DNA of 5,364 nt, from NCBI GenBank assembly GCA_947632275.1, contig CANROR010000077.1, positions 1-5,364 on the forward strand, written 5' to 3'. The notes under the pieces are model-generated. The model saw only the letters and a list, made by a program, of their open reading frames with translations. It was not told the DNA's origin and made no database searches. This document shows, one piece after another, positions 1 through 5,364 of this stretch. The first letter of the stretch is position 1, and each line of letters opens with the position of its first letter. Made by a program: the position numbers and the translations under genes. Origin of the DNA: an uncultured Bacilli bacterium (GTDB taxonomy: Bacteria; Bacillota_I; Bacilli_A; RF39; UBA660).

Positions 1-537
1 GCCCAAGAATATATCTTAAAAGAAGTCCAAATGGTTTATAAATTACAAGGTGTTGATATTAACGATAAACATATTGAACTTATTGTTAAGAGAATGATTA
101 ATAAAGTAAGAATTATCGATGCTGGGGATACCGACTTTGTCGAAGGTTTAACCGTATCTTTAAGAGAATTCACCGAAGGCAACAAACCAGTTATCTTATC
201 TGGTGGGGTGCCTGCTAAAGGTAATCCAATTATGTTAGGGATTACGAAAAGTTCTCTTGAAACTGATTCCTTCTTATCTGCCGCATCCTTCCAAGAAACA
301 ACTCGAGTTTTAACGGATGCTGCCATTAAAGGAAAAGTAGATAATTTGATGGGCTTAAAAGAAAACGTTATTATTGGTAAACTTATTCCTGCTGGTACGG
401 GTTACAAGCAATATAGTGATATCAATATTGACTTAGAAAAAGCTTTACTTACCGATGATGCTAGTGAAGTTTTAGAAGATAAACTTTTAAGTGATAAAGA
501 TTTAAAACCTACGGAAGTAGAAGAAAACAAGGCTTAG
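1..537 (+). CDS. rpoC: RNA polymerase beta' subunit, C-terminal end (5' partial)
   Basis: This is the last 178 codons of the beta' subunit of DNA-directed RNA polymerase. The frame is open from base 1, so the ATG at 31 is an internal Met and the gene begins outside the window. The protein reads EYILKEVQMVYKLQGVDIND, then a segment with GVPAKGNPIMLGITKSSL, then SAASFQETTRVLTDAAIKGK, then GLKENVIIGKLIPAGTGYK. These are hallmark C-terminal blocks of bacterial beta', which contribute to the clamp, the jaw-side region and the omega contact. The GITK...FLSAASFQETT region is near-universal. After the last conserved block comes a short acidic tail rich in D, E and K (about 40 residues) that is poorly conserved in the family. 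The stop is TAG at 535-537 and lies inside the loop of the following terminator. rpoC normally follows rpoB, which should be just upstream. Identification is secure. Confidence 0.97.
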   Translation, partial: AQEYILKEVQMVYKLQGVDINDKHIELIVKRMINKVRIIDAGDTDFVEGLTVSLREFTEGNKPVILSGGVPAKGNPIMLGITKSSLETDSFLSAASFQETTRVLTDAAIKGKVDNLMGLKENVIIGKLIPAGTGYKQYSDINIDLEKALLTDDASEVLEDKLLSDKDLKPTEVEENKA

Positions 538-550
538 TCCTTGTTTTTTT
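524..550 (+). terminator. Intrinsic terminator after rpoC
   Basis: A perfect 9-bp stem (AAAACAAGG at 524-532 with CCTTGTTTT at 539-547) encloses a 6-nt loop (533-538) and runs into a T tract ending at 550. The rpoC stop codon (535-537) sits in the loop, so the terminator is built into the last codons of the gene. It separates the RNA polymerase transcript from the operon that follows. Confidence 0.88.
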
Positions 551-576
551 GGGTTTTAGAGAAAAGAAATTATAAT
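549..576 (+). promoter_or_regulatory. Candidate promoter A for the rluA-dgt-ymfFH operon
   Basis: A consensus -10 hexamer TATAAT is at 571-576. A weak -35 match, TTGGGT, lies at 549-554 with a 16-nt spacer. It is placed directly behind the rpoC terminator, where a new transcript must begin. The -10 is perfect but the -35 matches only three positions, and TATAAT is common by chance at this base composition. It would give a leader of roughly 45-50 nt. Confidence 0.45.
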
Positions 577-579
577 ACT

Positions 580-607
580 TTTATTTTCGAAATAGTTATG
601 CTAAAAT
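580..607 (+). promoter_or_regulatory. Candidate promoter B (extended -10) for the operon
   Basis: TG at 599-600, one base, then TAAAAT at 602-607 forms an extended -10 element (TGNTAAAAT). The best -35 at a 16-nt spacer is TTTATT (580-585), which is weak, but extended -10 promoters tolerate this. The start would be near 613-614, giving a leader of about 17 nt before the ATG at 631. The same extended -10 pattern occurs upstream of the last gene (4966-4974), which makes it more believable. Confidence 0.5.
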
Positions 608-620
608 AGTTTTGATTGAT

Positions 621-624
621 AGGG
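621..624 (+). promoter_or_regulatory. Ribosome-binding site that favours the ATG at 631
   Basis: AGGG at 621-624 lies 6 nt before the ATG at 631. The in-frame TTG at 616 has no purine-rich site in front of it and would begin almost at the predicted transcript start. The ATG at 631 is therefore the better start for the pseudouridine synthase. Confidence 0.6.
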
Positions 625-630
625 TATTAT

Positions 631-1278
631 ATGAAAAAATTAGATATTTTATATGAAGATAACGATCTTATTGTAATTAATAAAGAAGCGAAAATTTTAA
701 CTATTAGTGACCAAAAAGGAAGTAAAAATTTATATGCCAAAGTAAGCTTATATGTTAAAAAACAAAATCCCCATCATAAAATATTTATTGTGCATCGTTT
801 AGATAAAGATACCTCGGGTTTAATTGTTTTTGCCAAAAATATTAAAGCAAAAAATATTTTGCAAAAAAATTGGTCAATGGTTAAAAGAGAATATGTTGCC
901 GTGGTTGAAGGAAGGCCTGCATCAAGCAAGATGCGCTTAGTTAATTTTTTAAAAGAGACCAAAACTCATTTAGTTTATGTTAGTAAAACGGGTAAAGAAG
1001 CCATTACTAATTATGAAGTAATGAATACCAATGGCAAATATAGTTTACTTAAAATTAATATTGAAACGGGTAGAAAAAATCAAATAAGAGTGCAATTAAG
1101 TAATATATCTCATCCGATTGTGGGTGATAAAAAATATGGGGCTCAAACTAATCCTTTAAATAGATTAGCTTTACAAGCCAATTATTTAGAATTTAAACAT
1201 CCCATAACAAAGAAATTAATGCAATTTAAATTAGATATTCCTAAAGAATTTAACGAAATAGTAAGAGGTGAAAAATGA
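631..1278 (+). CDS. RluA-family pseudouridine synthase
   Basis: This enzyme isomerises specific uridines in rRNA or tRNA to pseudouridine in the cytoplasm. The 215-residue protein opens with LDILYEDNDLIVINKEA, the usual first strand of the family. It then has HRLDKDTSGLIVFAKN at about 55-70, the signature motif in which Asp58 is the expected catalytic nucleophile. Next come KREYVAVVEG (85-94), ETGRKNQIRVQL (145-156) and HPIVGDKKYG (161-170). Relatives often have His where Asn150 stands. There is no N-terminal S4 RNA-binding domain, so the length and architecture resemble RluA rather than RluD/RluC. The target uridine cannot be read from sequence. The start was set at ATG 631 on its Shine-Dalgarno site, with TTG 616 as the alternative. 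It is the first gene of a four-gene operon. Its TGA stop overlaps the next ATG (ATGA at 1275-1278), suggesting translational coupling. Confidence 0.92.
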   Translation: MKKLDILYEDNDLIVINKEAKILTISDQKGSKNLYAKVSLYVKKQNPHHKIFIVHRLDKDTSGLIVFAKNIKAKNILQKNWSMVKREYVAVVEGRPASSKMRLVNFLKETKTHLVYVSKTGKEAITNYEVMNTNGKYSLLKINIETGRKNQIRVQLSNISHPIVGDKKYGAQTNPLNRLALQANYLEFKHPITKKLMQFKLDIPKEFNEIVRGEK

Positions 1279-2387
1279 AAAATTATGCTTATCCATCAAA
1301 ATATGCTTGTCAAGATCAAGATATAATTTATTTAAAAGAAGAAAAAGAAGATATGCGTCCTCCTTTTTTTCATGATGCCGATCGCATTATTTATTCTTTA
1401 GCTTTTTCGCGATATATGGATAAAACGCAAGTATTTACGTTTCAAAAACATGACCATATAACTAAAAGAATGACCCATGTTATTTATGTCAGTAAAATTG
1501 CGAGAACCATTGGTCGGGCTTTAGGTTTAAATGAAGATTTAATTGAAGCCGCCGCTTTGGGGCATGACCTTGGTCATTGTCCGTTTGGGCATGTCGGGGA
1601 AGCCATTTTAAATAAAATAAGTTTAGAACATGGAGAAGGGTCTTTTAATCATAATATTCAAAGTGTTCGGATTTTAAAAAATGTTGAAAATTATGGAAAT
1701 GGTTTAGATATATCGGTTCAAGTTTTAGATGCGATTATGTGTCATAATGGCGAATTGGTGCAAAATAAATACGAACCGCGAAAGAAAACCAAGGAAGAAT
1801 TTTTAGAAGAATATGCAGCTTCTTATTATGATAATAAAGTTTTAAAAAATTTAAAACCAATGACTTTGGAAGGATGTGTCGTTCGCATTAGTGACTTAAT
1901 TGCTTATTTAGGTCGCGATATTGAAGATGGTATTCGCTTAAATATTATCAAGCAAACTGATATTCCTAAAGAAATAACTAATGTTTTAGGTTGGCAAAAT
2001 CGCGATATTATTTCGACTATAATTAATGATCTTATTGCTAATAGTCAAAATAAAAATTATCTTTTAATAAGTAAAGACGTTTTTAAGGCTATTCAAAAAC
2101 TAATGCAATTTAATTATGAACATATTTATGCTTTAGCTTATACCAAAAAAGAAAAAGCCGAGATAGAAACGATGTTTAAAACGTTATTTAACAAATACTT
2201 AACTGATTTAAAACAAAAAAATGGTTATTCGAAAATTAGTAAATATTATAAAGTTATGAGTAAAGAATATCAAAATAATTCAAAAGAAAGAATTGTCATT
2301 GATTATATCGCGGGGATGACTGATCAATATATCCTAAAAGAATATAATAAAATTTTAAAAACTAAACATAATAGAAAAGAGGTGTAA
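1275..2387 (+). CDS. dgt: Deoxyguanosinetriphosphate triphosphohydrolase-like HD protein
   Basis: This is a cytoplasmic HD-superfamily enzyme of the dGTPase group, which hydrolyses dNTPs (classically dGTP) to the deoxynucleoside and triphosphate and so affects dNTP pools. The protein has 370 residues. The N-terminal signature RPPFFHDADRIIYSLAFSR (28-46) is followed by KTQVF (50-54). The metal-binding HD residues are His68 in KRMTHVIYV, His97-Asp98 in GHDLGHCPFGH, and Asp207 in VRISDLIAYLGRD. FNHNIQSVRIL (124-134) supplies the further His126 conserved in dGTPases. It is shorter than E. coli Dgt (about 500 residues) but within the range of Firmicutes homologues. Substrate preference among dNTPs and allosteric behaviour cannot be inferred. 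The start overlaps the previous stop by 4 nt and is preceded by AAGAGGTG (1263-1270). The next gene starts 1 nt after its TAA. Confidence 0.9.
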   Translation: MKNYAYPSKYACQDQDIIYLKEEKEDMRPPFFHDADRIIYSLAFSRYMDKTQVFTFQKHDHITKRMTHVIYVSKIARTIGRALGLNEDLIEAAALGHDLGHCPFGHVGEAILNKISLEHGEGSFNHNIQSVRILKNVENYGNGLDISVQVLDAIMCHNGELVQNKYEPRKKTKEEFLEEYAASYYDNKVLKNLKPMTLEGCVVRISDLIAYLGRDIEDGIRLNIIKQTDIPKEITNVLGWQNRDIISTIINDLIANSQNKNYLLISKDVFKAIQKLMQFNYEHIYALAYTKKEKAEIETMFKTLFNKYLTDLKQKNGYSKISKYYKVMSKEYQNNSKERIVIDYIAGMTDQYILKEYNKILKTKHNRKEV

Positions 2388-2388
2388 T

Positions 2389-3657
2389 ATGACTTATCAA
2401 ACTTATAATTGTCAATCATTTACGATTCATACAATTAAAACAAACAAATTTAAAACATGTCATTTAGAAATAATGTTTCGCAAAAAAGCGATTAAAGAAG
2501 AACTAGCTTTAGATGCTCTACTGGTAGATTGTCTAACGGAAACTAGTTTAAAATATCCAACGCGTCGGGAAATGATGCTCCATTTAGAAGATTTATATAA
2601 AATGGCTTTCTGGGGAATTACGACGAAAGTTGGTAATATCAATATTTCCGATTTTGTCATTGACTTTATTGATCCGGAATATATAAATGAAGATAATTAT
2701 TTAGAAGAAGTTTTAGCTTTTCCCTTTGAAATAATTAATAATCCGAATGTAGCCAATTCCGAATTTAACGAAAAAAGTTTTAAAATATGTCAAAAACGGT
2801 GTATTTTAGATGCCAAAGCCATTGAAGAAGATGCTTTTCGGTTAAGTATTAATAAAACTTTAGAAAATTTAGATCCCACTTCGCCAACTAGTTTTAGAGC
2901 TACCGGAACGCCGGAAGAAATTGAAGCAATTACGCCTAGTAGTTTATATAAACATTACCAAAAATTATTTAAAGACCAAGTCTGTGATATCTTTTTAATT
3001 GGTAATTTAGATATGGATAAATGCGTAAGTTTAATTAAAAAATATTTTAAAAAGCGCATTATCAATAACGAAAAATTAGAAATCTTAGTTGCTAATAAAC
3101 CGCGCAAAAAAGTTTTAGAAGTAAATGAAAAAGGTAATTTTGTCCAAACTAATTTAAATGTTTTATATAATTTATGTGATTTAGATGATTATGAGCGAAA
3201 CATTGTTTTCAATTTATATAATTATATTTTAGGAAGCGGGGGCATAACTAGTAAGTTATATCAAGAAATTAGAGAAAAAAATTCTTATTGTTATGCGATA
3301 AGTAGTATGTATTTAAAACATGATAATTTACTTTTAATTCATGTTTCTTTAGATAATGCCAATAAGAAGAACGCGATTAAATTAATTAAAAAAGTAATTA
3401 AAGATATGGAAATGGGTAAATTTAGCGAGGAAGAAATAGATATTGCGAAACAAAATTATGAATTAGCGTTAAAAATTTCTTTAGATAATCAAATTGCTAT
3501 TTTAAATAACTATGTTTTTAAAATATTTGATAATTTACCGGAACTAGAAGAACGATTAGAAAAAATAAAAAAAGTAACCAAAGAAGATATTATGAAGGTA
3601 GCGCACAAATTAAAAATAAATACAATCTTTGCTTTAGAAGGAGAAGAGGAAAAATGA
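2389..3657 (+). CDS. ymfF: M16 peptidase-like protein YmfF (non-catalytic partner)
   Basis: This is a member of the M16 (pitrilysin/insulinase/MPP) superfamily, of the type called YmfF in B. subtilis and, in RefSeq product names, EF-P 5-aminopentanol modification-associated protein YfmF. The protein has 422 residues, full length for a two-domain M16B subunit. The expected zinc motif HxxEH is absent: the corresponding region, LALDALLVDCLTETSLKYPT (39-58), has no His pair. The C-terminal domain keeps the glycine-rich loop and Arg/Tyr block LGSGGITSKLYQEIREKNSY (281-300), which in M16B heterodimers is supplied by the non-catalytic subunit. It would therefore pair with the downstream HxxEH-bearing protein. 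There is no signal peptide, so it is cytoplasmic. An AAGAGGTG ribosome-binding site (2377-2384) matches the one before dgt in sequence and spacing. Its TGA overlaps the next ATG. The EF-P link comes from family naming, and no efp gene is in the window. Confidence 0.87.
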   Translation: MTYQTYNCQSFTIHTIKTNKFKTCHLEIMFRKKAIKEELALDALLVDCLTETSLKYPTRREMMLHLEDLYKMAFWGITTKVGNINISDFVIDFIDPEYINEDNYLEEVLAFPFEIINNPNVANSEFNEKSFKICQKRCILDAKAIEEDAFRLSINKTLENLDPTSPTSFRATGTPEEIEAITPSSLYKHYQKLFKDQVCDIFLIGNLDMDKCVSLIKKYFKKRIINNEKLEILVANKPRKKVLEVNEKGNFVQTNLNVLYNLCDLDDYERNIVFNLYNYILGSGGITSKLYQEIREKNSYCYAISSMYLKHDNLLLIHVSLDNANKKNAIKLIKKVIKDMEMGKFSEEEIDIAKQNYELALKISLDNQIAILNNYVFKIFDNLPELEERLEKIKKVTKEDIMKVAHKLKINTIFALEGEEEK

Positions 3658-4928
3658 AACAAATAGAAATGATTGGTTTAAATGAAACCATCTATGAACA
3701 TGAAACTAAAGAAGGATTAAAAATTTATATTTGGCAAAATGAAAAAGTTAAAAGCGCTTATTTGTCTTTAAATGTTAAATATGGTTCCATTCATACGCAT
3801 TTTAAAGTAGGCAGTAAAACGTACCGAGTTCCCAATGGCGTAGCCCATTTTTTAGAACATGTCAAATTCAATATGGATAAAGATACGACGGCTCATGATA
3901 TTTTTACCCGTCTTGGGGGTGAGGCCAATGCTTTTACAACTTTTAAATATACTTCATACATTGTTTATACGGCTCAAAAGATTGAAGAAAATTTAAATAC
4001 TTTATTAGATTTTGTTTATACACCTTATTTTACGAAGCCTTTAATTAATAAAGAAAAAGGTATCATTGTCGAAGAAGCCAAAATGGGCATTGATGATCCC
4101 TATAGTGTCAGTTATTATACCTTTTTAAAACAATTATTTCATAAAATTCGGTATCGGAATGAAATAACTGGCAATCCTAGTGAAATAAATGCGATAACAC
4201 TTGATGATGTGGAAAATGTTTAATCTGCCTTTTATCATCCCGAGAATATGTTTTTAGTAGCCACAGGCAATGTTAATCCTTATGAAATTATTAAAATTGT
4301 CGAACAAAATTTAGCTAAGAAAGAATTTACGCCTTTTGTCGAACCCAAAATTTTAGGGGTTAAAGAAGACAAGAGTGTGGTAAAAAAACAACAAACCGTT
4401 AAACTAAATATTACGACTCCCGAATATCGTTATGCTTTAAAAATTCCCCGGCGGAATTTTAAAAATATTACTGATGCGGAACTAGCGATTTATTTAGGCA
4501 TATTTAACCAAATTAATTTTGGACCATCTAGTGATTTCCGGGAAAATCTGCGGTCCAAAGAATTAGTTTCGAGTTTTAATAGTCGCATTAATTTTATTGA
4601 AGATTATGTCATAATTGCCTTTTATGCCGTTACCGATTATCCTCAAGAATTAGAAAAAGAATTAGATGAACAATTAAAAAATTATCTTTTAACAAAGGAA
4701 GATTTTGAACGGAAAAGAAAAATGGAAATTGCTAGCCTTATCTTAAAATATGATGATATTATTGCCGTCAATGAATCAATTCAAAATAGTTTAATAATGA
4801 CTAAAGCCATTATTGCTGATATCAAAGAAATTTATGAAAACTTAACTTTAAGTAGAATGGAAGAAATCGCCAAAATAATAACTTTAGATAATAAAGCAAC
4901 CATGATTGGTGAACCCAATAAAAATTAG
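3654..4928 (+). pseudogene. ymfH: M16 zinc peptidase YmfH, interrupted by an in-frame TAA
   Basis: This is the catalytic partner of the preceding M16 protein (YmfH in B. subtilis; YfmH in RefSeq names). Ignoring one stop, it encodes 424 codons, the normal family length. The zinc site is present: VAHFLEHVKF with His65, Glu68 and His69, and third ligand Glu141 in EKGIIVEEAKM. TAA at 4221-4223 (codon 190) then ends translation. The same frame continues directly with SAFYHPENMFLVATGNVNPY and a complete C-terminal domain including GPSSDFRENLRSKELVSSF (290-308), to TAG at 4926-4928. The stop cuts inside the first domain, before its last strand and helix, so a 189-residue product would be unlikely to fold. 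The ATG at 4248 has no good ribosome-binding site. The rest of the frame is undegraded, which points to a very recent mutation or a sequencing/assembly error. The start overlaps the ymfF stop and follows AGAGG (3645-3649). Confidence 0.85.
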
Positions 4929-4947
4929 GCTTAGGCCTTTTTTTATT
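4917..4947 (+). terminator. Intrinsic terminator at the end of the operon
   Basis: A short GC stem, AGGC (4927-4930) with GCCT (4935-4938), closes a TTAG loop. After a small asymmetric internal loop it is extended by AATAAAAA (4917-4924) pairing with TTTTTATT (4940-4947). The T tract at 4938-4944 follows the core stem. The ymfH stop (4926-4928) overlaps the stem, as at the rpoC terminator. The A tract upstream means it could also act on the opposite strand. The stem is weaker than the rpoC one. Confidence 0.65.
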
Positions 4948-4974
4948 TGCCAAAAATATGTCAAATGGTAAAAT
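4947..4974 (+). promoter_or_regulatory. Extended -10 promoter for the SipW-type exported protein
   Basis: The -35 TTGCCA (4947-4952) matches the consensus at five of six positions. A 16-nt spacer leads to TAAAAT (4969-4974), which is preceded by TG at 4966-4967 to give an extended -10. Transcription would begin near 4981. The leader would be about 109 nt and contain the (AT)9 tract and the hairpin at 5029-5066. The -35 abuts the terminator of the previous operon. This is the best-scoring promoter by eye in the window. Confidence 0.6.
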
Positions 4975-4994
4975 TTTTTTAATTTGGGGCTTGA

Positions 4995-5012
4995 ATATAT
5001 ATATATATATAT
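4995..5012. repeat. Perfect (AT)9 dinucleotide tract
   Basis: Nine uninterrupted AT units lie between a TTGAAT hexamer (4991-4996, sharing the first AT) and a TATAAT hexamer formed at the tract's end (5010-5015). The tract sits about 78 nt upstream of the start of a predicted exported protein. Simple dinucleotide runs of this length are prone to slippage. No comparable tract exists elsewhere in the window. Confidence 0.9.
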
Positions 5013-5028
5013 AATTAGGCTAAATAGA

Positions 5029-5066
5029 GGATGTAAGGATATTTTAAAAATATAAAATATCCATCC
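5029..5066 (+). promoter_or_regulatory. Leader hairpin upstream of the SipW-type gene
   Basis: GGATATTTTA (5037-5046) is the exact reverse complement of TAAAATATCC (5053-5062), with a 6-nt loop. The stem extends by GGAT (5029-5032) with ATCC (5063-5066) across a 4-nt bulge (5033-5036), giving 14 paired positions. It is not followed by a T tract, so it is not a simple terminator. It ends 11 nt before the AAGGAG site at 5078. As RNA it could stabilise the message or tune translation; as DNA the inverted repeat could be an operator. The structure is seen directly; its function is inferred. Confidence 0.6.
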
Positions 5067-5089
5067 ATAATAGAAAGAAGGAGTATAGG

Positions 5090-5364
5090 ATGATGGAAAA
5101 AGAAAATAAAAGAAAAACTTTAATTTTAACCATTATTGCCGTCTTAACCTTACTAGCTTTAGTCGGAGGAGCCACTTATGCTTATTTTCAAGCCCAAGCC
5201 GGAGAAGGCGGTCAAGCCGATGTTAATGTTACCACGGGAACAACAGATAGTCTAACCTTTAGTGTATTAGATAAAGTTGTAACCAGAGAAGGAAATGAAG
5301 ACACTAAAGAAAATATAATAGATGATAATAATGCTAATGAAATAGTAATCAATGCTAAAGAAAG
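5090..5364 (+). CDS. Exported protein with SipW/TasA-type signal peptide (3' partial)
   Basis: The first 91 codons are present and the frame runs off the window. The charged N-terminus MMEKENKRK is followed by a hydrophobic stretch (about 11-28) ending LVGGATYAYF (24-33). This closely resembles the LVGGGTWAAF of TasA and other substrates of the signal peptidase SipW. The region after it, ADVNVTTGTTDSLTFS (43-58), resembles the start of the mature TasA/camelysin fold. A D/E/N-rich segment follows. The product is probably secreted or surface-associated, perhaps a matrix-fibre or adhesin-like subunit; the precise role is unknown. AAGGAG (5078-5083) lies 6 nt before ATG 5090 and 9 nt before ATG 5093, so either could be the start. 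The gene has its own promoter region, separate from the operon before it. No signal peptidase gene is visible in the window. Confidence 0.82.
   Translation, partial: MMEKENKRKTLILTIIAVLTLLALVGGATYAYFQAQAGEGGQADVNVTTGTTDSLTFSVLDKVVTREGNEDTKENIIDDNNANEIVINAKE

Noticed and set aside
36..326. Minus-strand open frame of 96 codons opposite rpoC
   Set aside because: It lies wholly inside the highly conserved rpoC coding region, has no ribosome-binding site or recognisable motif, and is a shadow of the real gene.
616..630. TTG start for the pseudouridine synthase
   Set aside because: It adds five non-conserved residues, lacks a Shine-Dalgarno site and sits almost at the predicted transcript start. 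The ATG at 631 has AGGG at a suitable distance.
774..962. Minus-strand open frame opposite the pseudouridine synthase
   Set aside because: It overlaps the catalytic motif region of a clear gene on the + strand and shows no independent coding signal.
2460..2660. Minus-strand open frame opposite ymfF
   Set aside because: It is short, fully inside ymfF, and has no promoter, ribosome-binding site or family resemblance.
1275..3657. Alternative genetic code with TGA as Trp
   Set aside because: TGA serves as the stop at the ATGA junctions 1275-1278 and 3654-3657, Trp is written TGG inside genes, and no in-frame TGA interrupts any gene.
4221..4223. Programmed readthrough or recoding of the TAA in ymfH
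   Set aside because: TAA is not a codon used for selenocysteine or pyrrolysine, the following base is T (an efficient termination context), and no downstream recoding structure is evident.
4981..5089. Riboswitch or T-box in the long leader
   Set aside because: There is no terminator or antiterminator pair, no T tract after the hairpin and no recognisable aptamer motif.
1..5364. tRNA or rRNA genes, CRISPR array, insertion sequence or attachment site
   Set aside because: No spaced direct repeats, transposase, terminal inverted repeats or RNA-gene signatures are visible. Nearly all of the sequence is accounted for by the genes and short regulatory gaps listed.

Overview
This is a compact, AT-rich stretch of a low-GC Gram-positive chromosome. 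The RpoC C-terminus is of Firmicutes/Bacilli type. Ribosome-binding sites are GAGG/AAGGAG-like, nearly all genes lie on the + strand, and a SipW/TasA-type exported protein lies at the right end. TGA is used as a stop at two gene ends while TGG encodes Trp inside genes, so this is not the Mycoplasma/Spiroplasma code in which TGA is Trp. My best inference is an uncultured member of Bacilli near the Mollicutes (RF39-like gut lineages). The sequence alone cannot settle the genus.

Layout. (1) 1-537 is the 3' end of rpoC, closed by an intrinsic terminator whose loop contains the rpoC stop codon. (2) 551-630 is a short promoter region with two candidate -10 elements. (3) 631-4928 is a tight four-gene operon: an RluA-family pseudouridine synthase, an HD-domain dGTPase-type triphosphohydrolase, and a pair of M16 metallopeptidase homologues of the YmfF/YmfH type (called YfmF/YfmH in RefSeq product names). 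Junctions are ATGA overlaps or a 1-nt gap. It ends in a second terminator that again overlaps the last stop codon. (4) 4939-5089 is a regulatory region with a good extended -10 promoter, a perfect (AT)9 dinucleotide tract, and a strong hairpin just upstream of the ribosome-binding site. (5) 5090 to the window end is the start of a secreted protein with a SipW-type signal peptide, cut by the window edge.

The most notable observation is that the catalytic M16 partner (ymfH) is interrupted by an in-frame TAA at codon 190. The reading frame continues intact on the other side, and the stop falls where relatives, as I recall them, carry a Tyr. The non-catalytic partner (ymfF) is intact. The second notable signal is the (AT)9 microsatellite in the control region of the exported protein, where length changes could alter expression. 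The operon is mostly housekeeping: rRNA or tRNA modification, dNTP pool control, and a peptidase pair linked by RefSeq naming to EF-P modification. I see no clearly new multi-gene system here.
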